Shown: positions 49,915 to 60,500 of the stretch, piece after piece
Layout of the letters: each line of letters starts with the position of its first letter
Numbering within the stretch: position 1 is the stretch's first letter
Assembly: GCA_029785615.1 (NCBI GenBank)
Contig: JAFLZH010000001.1
Coordinates: forward strand, 289,044 to 353,043
Direction: 5' to 3'
Length of the DNA stretch: 64,000 nucleotides
Source: Nitrososphaerota archaeon
GTDB lineage: Archaea > Thermoproteota > Nitrososphaeria > Nitrososphaerales > Gagatemarchaeaceae
Notes under the pieces: model-generated
What the model was told of the DNA's origin: nothing
The model's input: the letters and a program-made list of their open reading frames with translations, nothing else
Database searches by the model: none
Made by a program: the position numbers and the translations under genes

Positions 49915-52611
49915 ATGCCGCTAGAAAGCCTCGACCGCCTCCGCGAAAAGTTCGACTCCCCCTATGGCAGGGCGGCTGTGTATGACGTCCTCAGGATGAA
50001 GGAGCTCGGATACGACGTCGAGCATCTCCCTTATTCTATACGCGTCCTGCTTGAAAACGCCGCACGCCACTCGGGGAAGGTCGGCGGTGCGCTGGAGGCC
50101 GCCCACGCGCTGGCGCAGTGGCCGAGGTCAGTCGGGGCGGAGACCCCGTTCATGCCCTATAGGGTCCTCCTCCAGGACTACACCGGGGTCCCCCTGGTTG
50201 TCGACCTGGCGGGGATGCGCGACGCGGCCAGGGCCGCGGGGATCGACCCCAACGCCGTCAACTCGAAGGTGCCGGTGGACCTTGTCATCGACCACTCGAT
50301 CCAGGTGGACGCCTGGGGGAGCGGCTCGGCCTTCTCGGTCAACCTGGAGAAGGAGTACGAGCGGAACGCCGAACGCTACTCACTCCTGAAGTGGGCCCAG
50401 ACCGCCTTCAAGGGGATGAGGGTCTTCCCTCCGGGGAAGGGGATCTGCCACCAGTTCAACCTCGAGTACCTCTCGCAGGTGGTCGCGACCTCTGGAGAAG
50501 GGGACGGGATGGCTGCGCACCCGGACACCCTCGTCGGCACCGACTCGCACACCACCATGGTGAACGGGCTGGGCTGCCTCGGCTGGGGGGTCGGGGGGAT
50601 AGAGGCGGAAGCGGTCATGCTTGGAGAGCCGTACCACATGCCGATACCGAAGGTCTTCGGCGTCAGGCTCACGGGGGCCCTCCGGGAGGGTGTCACCCCC
50701 ACCGACCTGGTGCTCACGGTCACCGAGCGACTCAGGGAGAAGAACGTGGTCGGCGCCTTCGTCGAATACTTCGGGGAAGGGTACGGCCGACTGTCGGTCC
50801 CTGACCGGGCGACCATCGGGAACATGTCCCCGGAGTACGGGGCGACGTCAGGATACTTCCCGATTGACGCCGCAACCATCGCCTATCTGACCGGGACGGC
50901 CCGGCCCAGGAAGCAGGTGGAGTTCGTCTCGAGCTACGCGAAGCGCTACGGTTTCTTCGTCACAGACGTTGAGCCGCGTTACACCGAGGTGATACGCATC
51001 GAGCTCGACAGGATCGAGCCGTCCATCGCGGGTCCACGCAACCCAGAGGAGAGGCACCCCCTGGTCTCTGTCCCGTCGTTCGCCAGGGCGCTCTTCGACC
51101 AGCGGGGCCGCGAACCCAGCGGCGGAGCCGCGTCGTCCGCTCCGTCCAGGGGCCAGGCTACGGTCCAGGTACAGGGCGCCAGCTCCGGGCTCGCCGACGG
51201 CTCTGTGGTGATAGCCGCCATAACGAGCTGCACCAACACCTCGAACCCCACGGTGATGGTCGGGGCCGGCCTGATGGCCAAGCGCGCCGTGGAGGCGGGG
51301 CTGTCCGTGAAGCCATGGGTGAAGCCAAGCCTCGCCCCGGGTTCCACCGTGGTCACCGACTACCTCAACGGCGCGGGGCTGGTCCCCTACCTCGACAAGC
51401 TCGGTTTCTTCCTTGTGGGGTACGGGTGCACAAGCTGCATCGGCAATTCTGGGCCGCTGGCCCCGGAGGTCGAGCGGGCGATCAAGGAGAGGGACGTCTA
51501 CGCCGTCGCCGTCCTGTCGGGGAACAGGAACTTCGAGGGGAGGATCCATCCGCTGGCGAAGGGGTCCTTCCTCATGTCCCCCATGCTGGTGGTCGCATAC
51601 GCCCTCGCGGGGAGGATCGACATCGACTTCTCGTCGACTCCCCTCGGTACCGGAAAGGACGGACGCCCCGTCTTCCTGAGGGACCTCTGGCCCTCCATGA
51701 GCGAGGTCAAGGGCACCGTCGAGAAATGCCTCGAGCCCGGCCTCTACGCGAGGCGCTACGCGGACGCCATGGAGGGGGATGAGAGGTGGGAGGAGCTCGG
51801 GTCGTCGTCGGGGGACGTCTACGGCTGGGACGCCGGTTCGACTTACATCAGGCAGCCTCCGTGGCTTCAGCCCGGCCAGTCTGTCTCGGCGAAGCACGAC
51901 GTCAAGGGTGCGAGGGTCCTGGCGGTGTTCGAAGACAAGGTGACCACCGACCACATCTCCCCCGCCGGCACAATCCCGGTAGACAGCCCAGCCGGCGCCT
52001 ACCTCACGGAGCGCGGGGTAGACCTTCTCATGATGTCGACCTACGGTAGCAGGAGGGGGAACCACGAGGTCCTCGTCCGGGGCGCCTTCAGCAACATCAG
52101 GCTCCACAATGCCCTGGCGAAAGGGAAGGAGGGCGGCTACACGTCCCACCTGCCAGACGGGGAGGTGATGAGCATCTTCGACGCGGCCGCGAAGTACGCC
52201 GAGGAGAAGACCCCGCTCGTTGTCCTTGCGGGGAAGCAGTACGGGGCCGGGAGCTCACGGGACTGGGCGGCCAAGGCTCCGAAGCTGTTGGGCGTCAGGG
52301 CGGTCATCGCGGAGAGCTTTGAGCGGATCCACCGGAGCAACCTGGTCGCCATGGGCGTCATCCCCCTCCAGTTCAAGGACGGGGAGGGGGTCAGGCAGCT
52401 CGGGCTCACCGGCGAGGAGACCATAGACATCGTCGGCGTCGAGGGGATGGAATCCCCCAAGGCCACGGTCGAGGTGACCGCCAAGGGGCCGGCGGGGGAG
52501 AAGAGGTTCAGGGCCCTGGTCAGGGTGGACAACGCGATAGAGATGGAGTACCTTCGGTCTGGCGGCGTCCTCCCATACGTCTTCGGGCGTCTCCCCAAAT
52601 CCGTACATTGA
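49915..52611 (+). CDS. acnA: Aconitate hydratase (AcnA family)
   Basis: VGTDSHTTMVNGLGCLGWGVGGIEAE, ITSCTNTSNP, GYGCTSCIGNSGPL, VLAGKQYGAGSSRDWAAK. Confidence 0.96.
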   Translation: MPLESLDRLREKFDSPYGRAAVYDVLRMKELGYDVEHLPYSIRVLLENAARHSGKVGGALEAAHALAQWPRSVGAETPFMPYRVLLQDYTGVPLVVDLAGMRDAARAAGIDPNAVNSKVPVDLVIDHSIQVDAWGSGSAFSVNLEKEYERNAERYSLLKWAQTAFKGMRVFPPGKGICHQFNLEYLSQVVATSGEGDGMAAHPDTLVGTDSHTTMVNGLGCLGWGVGGIEAEAVMLGEPYHMPIPKVFGVRLTGALREGVTPTDLVLTVTERLREKNVVGAFVEYFGEGYGRLSVPDRATIGNMSPEYGATSGYFPIDAATIAYLTGTARPRKQVEFVSSYAKRYGFFVTDVEPRYTEVIRIELDRIEPSIAGPRNPEERHPLVSVPSFARALFDQRGREPSGGAASSAPSRGQATVQVQGASSGLADGSVVIAAITSCTNTSNPTVMVGAGLMAKRAVEAGLSVKPWVKPSLAPGSTVVTDYLNGAGLVPYLDKLGFFLVGYGCTSCIGNSGPLAPEVERAIKERDVYAVAVLSGNRNFEGRIHPLAKGSFLMSPMLVVAYALAGRIDIDFSSTPLGTGKDGRPVFLRDLWPSMSEVKGTVEKCLEPGLYARRYADAMEGDERWEELGSSSGDVYGWDAGSTYIRQPPWLQPGQSVSAKHDVKGARVLAVFEDKVTTDHISPAGTIPVDSPAGAYLTERGVDLLMMSTYGSRRGNHEVLVRGAFSNIRLHNALAKGKEGGYTSHLPDGEVMSIFDAAAKYAEEKTPLVVLAGKQYGAGSSRDWAAKAPKLLGVRAVIAESFERIHRSNLVAMGVIPLQFKDGEGVRQLGLTGEETIDIVGVEGMESPKATVEVTAKGPAGEKRFRALVRVDNAIEMEYLRSGGVLPYVFGRLPKSVH

Positions 52612-52649
52612 CAAAATCGTTTTAACGTCCCCGGGGCGGTCGTCTCCCA

Positions 52650-53558
52650 ATGGTCAAGGAGCCGCTGGTCTACGTCGACGGCAGGTTCGTCGAGAAGTCG
52701 AAGGCGGTCGTCTCAGTCTTCGACCACGGGCTCCTCTACGGAGACGGCGTCTTCGAAGGGATAAGGGCGTACAACGGGAGCGTATTCAGGCTCGCCGACC
52801 ACATCAGCCGGCTCTACGACTCTGCAAAGGTCATCCGGCTCAAGATGCCCATCGACGAACGCGAGATGACCGCGGCGGTCCTGGAGACGATGAGGAAGAA
52901 CGACTTGAGGGATGCGTACATCAGGCTCGTCGTGACCAGGGGCGCAGGCGACCTGGGCGTCGACCCCGCCCTCTGCAAAAGCCCCACTGTCTTCATCATC
53001 GCCGAGCCCATGGCCAGCTCCCTGGGGCCGAGGGAACCGAGGGTTGTCAGGATGATATTCTCGTCCTACAGGAGGGACGCCGTCGACGCCACCTCACACG
53101 AGATAAAGTCTCTAAACTACATGAACAGCATCCTCGCGAAGATGGAGGCCAGCAGCGCCGGGGCGGACGACGCCATCATGCTCGACCACAGGGGGTTCGT
53201 ATCCGAGGCGAGCGTCAGCAACATCTTCATTGTCAAGGACGGGAAGCTGTCTACCCCATCCTCGGGGGCGGGGATCCTCCACGGCATCACCAGGAGGCGC
53301 GTCATCTCGCTCTGCTCCGACCTCGGGCTGGAGGTCGCGGAGAGGGACATCACCCCGTTCGAACTCAGCACCGCAGACGAGGTCTTCCTAGTGGGGACGA
53401 AGTCCGAGGTCCTGGCGGTCGGCTCCGTCGGCGGGGTGGACATCGGGACCGGTGGCGTCGGCGGGGTGACGAGGAAGCTCTACGGCGAGTTCTCGAAGGT
53501 CGTCCGGAGGGCCGAGGAGGGCACCCCGGTCTACGAGCCCGAACGAGTGAGAGCCTGA
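52650..53558 (+). CDS. ilvE: Branched-chain amino acid aminotransferase (class IV PLP)
   Basis: YVDGRFVEKSKAVVSVFDHGLLYGDGVFEGIRAY; EIKSLNYMNSILAKMEA; EASVSNIF. Confidence 0.9.
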   Translation: MVKEPLVYVDGRFVEKSKAVVSVFDHGLLYGDGVFEGIRAYNGSVFRLADHISRLYDSAKVIRLKMPIDEREMTAAVLETMRKNDLRDAYIRLVVTRGAGDLGVDPALCKSPTVFIIAEPMASSLGPREPRVVRMIFSSYRRDAVDATSHEIKSLNYMNSILAKMEASSAGADDAIMLDHRGFVSEASVSNIFIVKDGKLSTPSSGAGILHGITRRRVISLCSDLGLEVAERDITPFELSTADEVFLVGTKSEVLAVGSVGGVDIGTGGVGGVTRKLYGEFSKVVRRAEEGTPVYEPERVRA

Positions 53559-53586
53559 CCCGCACCCTTCCAAGCAGGGCGCTATT

Positions 53587-53624
53587 CCGGCGTTTTTCCG
53601 CCTGAAAAGGGCAGAATACGCCGG
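53587..53624 (+). terminator. Inverted repeat downstream of ilvE
   Basis: CCGGCGT (53587-53593) / ACGCCGG (53618-53624) with nested TTTTC/GAAAA. Confidence 0.3.
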
Positions 53625-53841
53625 TTCAACGGCTTAGGCGTGCCATTCTTGCTCCGAATTGCCAGAGAGACCGGGAGAGGGCTCTTGACATCCGGCCGCC
53701 GCACCCTTGGTTATGGCTAAGACCTGCTCCAGCTTTGGCTTCGCAAAATCTAAATACGCGTTCAAAATCGGCCCCCAAGGGGCCCTGTTCCGTGTATTGT
53801 TCGAGTGAGGTAGTCCGTATTATCAATGGAGGTAAACCGGC

Positions 53842-54141
53842 ATAGCAGCGCCGAAGACAGCGACCAAGAAGACCGTCAAGAGGAAGAAGGTCGAGGACGA
53901 GGTCCCAGCCTTCAAGGTCAGCACGCACTTCCTGATCCCAAAGCATGAGCTTCTTACCAAGGAGGAGGCCGCCCAGGTGGTCGCCAGGTCCAGCGCCTCG
54001 CCTTCGCAGTTCCCATACATCCAGTCGACGGATTCGATAGCGAAGGAGATCGGCGCGAAGCCCGGAGACTTCGTAAGGATCACGAGGACCAGCGAGACGG
54101 CCGGCACCAGCGTGTACTACCGGTACGTGGTGGAGGGATAG
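53842..54141 (+). CDS. rpoH: DNA-directed RNA polymerase subunit H (Rpb5 C-terminal homolog), apparent ATA start
   Basis: (M)AAPKTATKKTVKRKKVEDEVPAFKVSTHFLIPKHELLTKEEAAQVVARSSASPSQFPYIQSTDSIAKEIGAKPGDFVRITRTSETAGTSVYYRYVVEG; immediately upstream of rpoB; missing from the supplied ORF track because no ATG/GTG/TTG starts the frame. Confidence 0.9.
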   Translation: MAAPKTATKKTVKRKKVEDEVPAFKVSTHFLIPKHELLTKEEAAQVVARSSASPSQFPYIQSTDSIAKEIGAKPGDFVRITRTSETAGTSVYYRYVVEG

Positions 54142-54144
54142 AGA

Positions 54145-57100
54145 TTGAGCAAACAGATCGCAAACAACGCCTGGGTAATCCTGAGCGACCTGCTCCAGAG
54201 GGAGGGGGTAGCGCGGCAGCACCTTAACAGCTACAACGAGTTCGTGACCAGGGGCCTGCAGAACATCGTCGACGAGATCGGCGAGGTCGAAATAGAGACT
54301 GTAAGCACTCCATACAAGATAAAGTTCGGCAGGGTGACCCTGGGGTCCCCCCGGGTCGTAGAGATAGACGGCTCAGTCAGCAGCATCCTCCCGATGGAGT
54401 CGAGGCTGCGGAACCTGACCTATTCGGCGCCTATCCTCCTCGAAATGACCATCGAAGAGGAAGGGCTCCCGCGCGACACCACACGCCAGCACATCGGGGA
54501 CCTCCCGGTGATGGTGAAGAGCGAGCTCTGCCAGCTCTCGAACCGCTCGAGGGACCAACTCATAGATTCAGGCGAAGACCCCAACGACCCCGGAGGCTAC
54601 TTCATCATACACGGCGCGGAGAGGGTGATAGTCGGTCTCGAAGACCTCTCCCCCAACAAGATACTCGTCGACGCTGAGAAGCTCGCCGGTGCCACCACCT
54701 ACAAGTCCCGGGTATATTCGTCGGTCGTGGGGTACAGGTCGAAGCTGGAGTTGACCCTCAAGCAGGACGGCGCCATCAACGTCAAGGTCCCCAGTTGCCC
54801 TGTCGACCTTCCCTATGTGATCGTCATGCGCGCCCTCGGGATAAAGTCGGACAAGAGCATCGCCGACGCCGTCTCCCCGAAGCCCGAGATCCAGGACCTC
54901 CTCGAGGTCTCCTTCGACAAGGCGAGCGAAGCGCCCACGGAGAAGGACGCCCTGGTCTTCATCGGGAACAGGGTCGCCCACGGCATGCTCGAGGAGTTCA
55001 GGGTCAAGAGGGCCCTGTCCATGCTGGACTGGGGGCTGCTGCCTCACCTGGGCAAGACCGAGGACAAGCGCTTCGACAAGTCGATGTTCATGGGCGAGGC
55101 CGCATGCAAGCTGCTAGAGCTGAGGCTGGGCTGGATCGAGGCGGACGACAAGGACCACTACGGGAACAAGGTGATAAAGTTCGCAGGCCAGATGCTGGCC
55201 GACCTCTTCAGGACAGCCTTCCGCAACCTGGTGAGGGACATGAAGTATCAGCTCGAAAGGACGGGCCAGAAGCGGGGAGGGAACGTCGTCGGCGCAGCCA
55301 TCAGGACAGGGATAATCACTGACAAGCTCAACAACGCCATCGCCACCGGGAACTGGGGGAGGGGGAAGGTCGGAGTCACCCAGCTCCTCGACAGGACCAA
55401 CTACCTCAGCACGCTGAGCCACCTGAGGCGGGTCCAGTCTCCGCTCAGCAGGAGCCAGCCGAACTTCGAGGCCAGGGACCTGCACGCGACGCACTTCGGC
55501 AGGATTTGCCCGTCTGAGACCCCTGAGGGCGTCAACTGCGGCCTGGTGAAGAACCTCGCGCTGTCCGCCATCATATCGGTCAGCGTCCCGTCGCAGGAGG
55601 TAGAGGAGAAGCTCTGGGAGCTTGGCGCCAAACAGATCCGCGACGCCGACCAGAAGCTGCAGGTGGAGGGGTGCAGGATATTCATGGACGGGAGGTTCCT
55701 GGGATACGTCGACGACGGCGAGCGGCTGGCGAAGGCGTTCCGGAAGCTGAGGCGCGAGGGCCAGATCAACCCCGGCGCCAGCGTCCTCCACGTCATCCCG
55801 GTGAACGAGAACGCCTACCCCCGCGTCTACATCAGCCTCAGCTCCGGCAGGGTCCTGAGGCCGCTGGTCGTGGTGGAAAGTGGCCGCCCTCTGCTAAACC
55901 CCGAGGTCATCGACAAGGTCAGCACGGGCCAGACTTCATGGAGGGACCTGGTAGACCAGGGAGTCATCGAGCTGATAGACGCCAACGAGGAGGAGAACTG
56001 CCTGGTGTCCATGGGCGCCGATGACGTCTCCACCAAGAACAGCCACATGGAGCTCTTCCCCGCGGCGATGTTCGGCATCGCGGCGTCCATCATACCGTAC
56101 CCTGAGCACAACCAGTCCCCGAGGAACACCTACGAGTCGGCGATGGCGAAGCAGAGCCTCGGCTTCAGCTCCCCGACTTATCCGATATCTCCACACGTGC
56201 GCCAGCACCTGCTGGTGAGCCCCCAGGCGCCGGTGGTCCGCACTCGGACGCTCGACCTGCTGAAGATAGACGAGCGCCCGCTGGGGACGAACTGCGTGGT
56301 GGCTGTCCTCTCCTTCGAGGGGTACAACATAGAGGACGCGATCATCTTCAACAGGTCCAGCGTCGAGAGGGGGATGGCCCGGTCGTTCTTCTACAGGCTC
56401 TACGAAGGCGAGGCGAAGCAGTACCTCGGCGGGATGCGCGACACCTTCGAGGTCCCGGCCGCCGACTCCAACATCCGCGGGTACAGGGGCGAGAAGTTTT
56501 ACCGCCTCCTCGAGGGAGACGGGATCGTCGCCCACGAGTCGCAGGTGACCGGCGGGGACGTGGTGATAGGCAGGACCAGCCCTCCGAGGTTCATGGAAGA
56601 GTACAAGGAGTTCGAGATCAAGGGGCCCTACAGGCGGGACACTTCCGTCGCCGTCCGGCCGTCCGAGGCCGGGGTGGTCGACTCCATTTTCATGACCGAG
56701 AACGTCGAAGGAGGCAAGATGTTCAAGGTGAGGGTCAGGGACATGAGGGTCCCTGAGATAGGCGACAAGTTCGCCTCCAGGCACGGCCAGAAGGGGGTCA
56801 TCGGGCTGGTGGTCCCCCAGGAGGACATGCCCTACACAGCCGAAGGGATCGTCCCGGACGTGATAATCAACCCCCACGCCTTCCCGTCCAGAATGACCGT
56901 TGGCCAGTTCATCGAATCGATAGCGGGGAAGGCCGCTGCCTTCCGCGGTTCGCCTGTCGACGGTTCAGCCTTCGCCGGGGAGAGCATCGACGAGATGGAG
57001 AAGGTCCTCAGGGGCAAGGGCTTCGAGCCCACGGGGAGGGAGGTAATGTACGACGGGAAGACGGGGAAGAAGTTCGCGGCCGACGTCTTCGTCGGGGTGG

Positions 57101-57498
57101 TCTACTACCAGAAGCTCCACCACATGGTCGCAGACAAGATACACGCCAGGGCCAGGGGCCAGGTGCAGATGCTCACCAAGCAGCCCACCGAAGGGAGGGC
57201 TCGGGGCGGAGGGCTCAGGTTCGGGGAGATGGAGAGGGACTGCCTCATCGCCTACGGCGCCTCCATGGTCCTCAAGGACAGGCTGCTGGACGAGGCCGAC
57301 AAGACCGAGATCTACGTGTGCGAGAAGTGCGGCCTGATCGCCTACTACGACGCCAAGCAGAGGAAGTACTCCTGCAAGATAGACGGCGACCAGGCGAAGA
57401 TATCCACCGTGGTGGTCGCCTACGCGTTCAAGCTGCTGCTCCAGGAGATGATGAGCCTGAACATCGCGCCGAGGCTCCAGCTGAAGGACAAGGTATAG
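54145..57498 (+). CDS. rpoB: DNA-directed RNA polymerase subunit B (unsplit)
   Basis: 1117 aa; GYNIEDAIIFNRSSVERGMARS, RMTVGQFIESIAGKA, C-terminal CEKCGLIAYYD zinc motif. Confidence 0.97.
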   Translation: MSKQIANNAWVILSDLLQREGVARQHLNSYNEFVTRGLQNIVDEIGEVEIETVSTPYKIKFGRVTLGSPRVVEIDGSVSSILPMESRLRNLTYSAPILLEMTIEEEGLPRDTTRQHIGDLPVMVKSELCQLSNRSRDQLIDSGEDPNDPGGYFIIHGAERVIVGLEDLSPNKILVDAEKLAGATTYKSRVYSSVVGYRSKLELTLKQDGAINVKVPSCPVDLPYVIVMRALGIKSDKSIADAVSPKPEIQDLLEVSFDKASEAPTEKDALVFIGNRVAHGMLEEFRVKRALSMLDWGLLPHLGKTEDKRFDKSMFMGEAACKLLELRLGWIEADDKDHYGNKVIKFAGQMLADLFRTAFRNLVRDMKYQLERTGQKRGGNVVGAAIRTGIITDKLNNAIATGNWGRGKVGVTQLLDRTNYLSTLSHLRRVQSPLSRSQPNFEARDLHATHFGRICPSETPEGVNCGLVKNLALSAIISVSVPSQEVEEKLWELGAKQIRDADQKLQVEGCRIFMDGRFLGYVDDGERLAKAFRKLRREGQINPGASVLHVIPVNENAYPRVYISLSSGRVLRPLVVVESGRPLLNPEVIDKVSTGQTSWRDLVDQGVIELIDANEEENCLVSMGADDVSTKNSHMELFPAAMFGIAASIIPYPEHNQSPRNTYESAMAKQSLGFSSPTYPISPHVRQHLLVSPQAPVVRTRTLDLLKIDERPLGTNCVVAVLSFEGYNIEDAIIFNRSSVERGMARSFFYRLYEGEAKQYLGGMRDTFEVPAADSNIRGYRGEKFYRLLEGDGIVAHESQVTGGDVVIGRTSPPRFMEEYKEFEIKGPYRRDTSVAVRPSEAGVVDSIFMTENVEGGKMFKVRVRDMRVPEIGDKFASRHGQKGVIGLVVPQEDMPYTAEGIVPDVIINPHAFPSRMTVGQFIESIAGKAAAFRGSPVDGSAFAGESIDEMEKVLRGKGFEPTGREVMYDGKTGKKFAADVFVGVVYYQKLHHMVADKIHARARGQVQMLTKQPTEGRARGGGLRFGEMERDCLIAYGASMVLKDRLLDEADKTEIYVCEKCGLIAYYDAKQRKYSCKIDGDQAKISTVVVAYAFKLLLQEMMSLNIAPRLQLKDKV

Positions 57499-57502
57499 AG
57501 AT

Positions 57503-60500
57503 ATGTCAATGGAACAGGCTCTCAAGACGATAGGCGGGATCAACTTCGCGGTCTTCTCGCCAGCGGAGATCAGGAAGTACTCCGTCGCCGAGATTACCCA
57601 GCCGGAGACCTACGACGAGGACGGGATGCCCGTCCAGGGGGGCCTCATGGACAGCAGGCTCGGGACCCTGGAGCCGGGACAGAAGTGCGGCACCTGCGGC
57701 AGCACCGCGGGGAGGTGCCCCGGGCACTTCGGCCACATCGAGCTGGCGGAGCCAGTGCTCCACATCGCTTTCGTGGACGAGATCAACCGGCTGGTCCAGA
57801 CGACGTGCAGGTCCTGCGGAAGGATACTCCTCCCTCAGCAGGAGCTCGACGCCTACAGGACGAAGCTGACCAGCCAGACCGACTTCACCCCGTCGCTGGT
57901 GGAGGGGGTCGCAAAGGAGATCGTGACGAAGGCGAAGAAGGTCAAGCTGTGCCCACACTGCGGGAAGCAGCAGTACCAGATCGAATTCACAAAGCCCACC
58001 ATCTTCCACGAGATCACAGAGGAGGGTGGGGCGACCCGGCTCCTGCCGGTGGCGATCCGGGAGCGCCTCGAGAGGATCAACAACGAGGACCTCGGGCTCC
58101 TCGGGTTCAACTCCAAGGCGGCCAGGCCTGAGTGGTTCGTCCTCCAGGTCCTCCAGGTGCCGCCCCTCACCGTCCGCCCCTCCATCACCCTCGAATCCGG
58201 CATCAGGTCGGAGGACGATCTCACCCACAAGGTGGTCGACATCCTCAGGGTCAACCAGAGGGTGCGCGAGTCCAAGGAGTCAGGGACGCCGCACCTCATC
58301 GTCCAGGACCTGGTCGACCTGCTCCACTACCACGTCACCACATACTTCGACAACGAGGTGTCAGGGATCCCGCAGGCCCACCACAGGTCGGGGAGGCCCC
58401 TGAAGACCCTCAGCCAGAGGCTGAAGGGGAAGGAGGGAAGGTTCAGGGGGTCGCTCTCAGGGAAGAGGGTCGACTTCTCCAGCCGCACGGTGATCAGCCC
58501 AGACCCCAGCCTAGACATAGGCGAGGTGGGCGTCCCCTATGAGGTAGCGAAGAAGCTCACGATACCCGAGAAGGTCTCCCCGTTCAACATCGAGCACCTG
58601 AAGGAGCTGGTGAACAGGGGGCCGTTCGAACACCCCGGGGCAAACTACGTCATCAGGCCCGACGGCGTGAAGATCAGGCTGGACTTCGCCAGCGACAGGA
58701 AGGCTCTGGCCGACTCCCTGGTCCCCGGATACATAGTGGAGAGGCACCTGATGGACGGGGACGTCGTACTCTTCAACAGGCAGCCGTCGCTTCACAGGAT
58801 GTCCGTGATGGCGCACTTCGTGCGCGTCCTCCCGTTCAGGACCTTCAGGCTCCACCCGTCCGTCTGCCCGCCGTACAACGCTGACTTCGACGGGGACGAG
58901 ATGAACCTCCACGTCCCCCAGAGCGAGGAGTCCAGGTCAGAGGCCCTCATGCTCATGAGGGTGCAGGACCAGATACTCTCGCCCAGGTACGGGGGCCCGA
59001 TCATAGGGGGGATCAGGGACTTCATCACCGGCGCGTTCATGCTCACGAGGGACGAGGCGCTGCTGACCCCGGGCGAATTCTCGAACCTCGCCCTGGTGGG
59101 TGACTTCGTCGGGGACCTCCCAGAGCCGGCGGTGAAGGGACCCCACCCCATGTATACCGGCAAGCAGCTGTTCTCTCTCTTCCTCCCCAAGGGGATGAAC
59201 TACGTCCTCACCTCGAAGTGGGCGAAGGCCCAGAGGACCGGGGCCACCAACGACGTCGTGATACGCGACGGGGAGCTGATCTCCGGCGTGGTGGACAAGG
59301 CGGTCATAGGGGCCGAGGAGCCGGACTCCCTGCTGCACAGGATAGCCAAGGACTACGGCAACGAGGACGCGCGCAACTTCCTCAACTCTATACTCAAGGT
59401 GCTCAAGACCTTCCTCACGCGGAGGGGCTTCACCTACGGGTTCAACGAGCTCGAGCTCCCGGCCGAGGCGAAGAAGGGGATCACCGACGCCCTCGACGAG
59501 GCCTACTCGAGCGTCACGGACCTCCAGAAGAAGTACAAGACTGGCTCGCTGCAGCTCACCAGGGGGCTCTCGGCCGAGGACACTCTCGAGGCCTACATAG
59601 TCAACGAGCTAGCGAAGGCGAGGGACAGGGCCGGAAGGATCGCCGACAGGGCGTTCCCCGCCGAGAACTCCGGGATGATAATGGCCAGGACGGGGGCAAG
59701 GGGTTCGAGCCTCAACGTCGGGCAGATGACCGCGGCCCTCGGGCAGCAGTCCGTCCGCGGCAAGAGGATCAGCCACGGCCTGAGAGGGAGGGCCCTAAGC
59801 CACTTCGCCTGGAACGACCCTTCGCCGACCGCGAAGGGGTTCGTGAAGAGCAACTACAGGGACGGCCTGTCGCCGACTGAATTCTTCTTCCACGCCATGG
59901 GCGGCCGCGAAGGGCTGGTGGACACGGCTGTCAGGACCCAGCAGAGCGGCTACATGCAGAGGAGGCTGGTCAACGCCCTGGAGCACCTGAAGGTGGAGTA
60001 CGACCTCACGGTGAGGGACCCCCACGGACACATCATCCAGTTCCTCTACGGCGAGGACGGCGTCGACCCAGCCAAGAGCGACCACGGCCGGCCCATCAAC
60101 CTAGATCGGCTGGTCGAGACGGAGGAGCTCTCCTACAAGTCCAAGGCGAAGGTGGACGAAGCGGAGCTGGGGAAGCTCCTGAAGAAGTACCAGCCGCTGC
60201 TCAACGAGAGGCTGCTCAAGGAGCTGAACGACAAGCTCGGGAACTCTCACCTGACCGAGGACGGGCTCAAGGAGACGATGGAGAAGGTGGCCGAGGCCCT
60301 CGACTACTCGAGGGTGGAGCCGGGCGAGGCGTCCGGCATCGTCGCCGCCCAGTCCATAGGGGAGCCGGGCACCCAGATGACCCTCAGGACCTTCCACTTC
60401 GCAGGGGTCCGCGAGAGGGACGTCACCCTGGGGCTCCCGAGGCTGATGGAGCTGGTGGACGCCAGGAAGATACCGGCGAAGCCTTCCATGGACATCTACC

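Noticed and set aside
50848-52149. 433-aa reverse-strand ORF antisense to aconitase
   Set aside because: Shadow ORF of the aconitase gene; composition-driven, no recognisable domain
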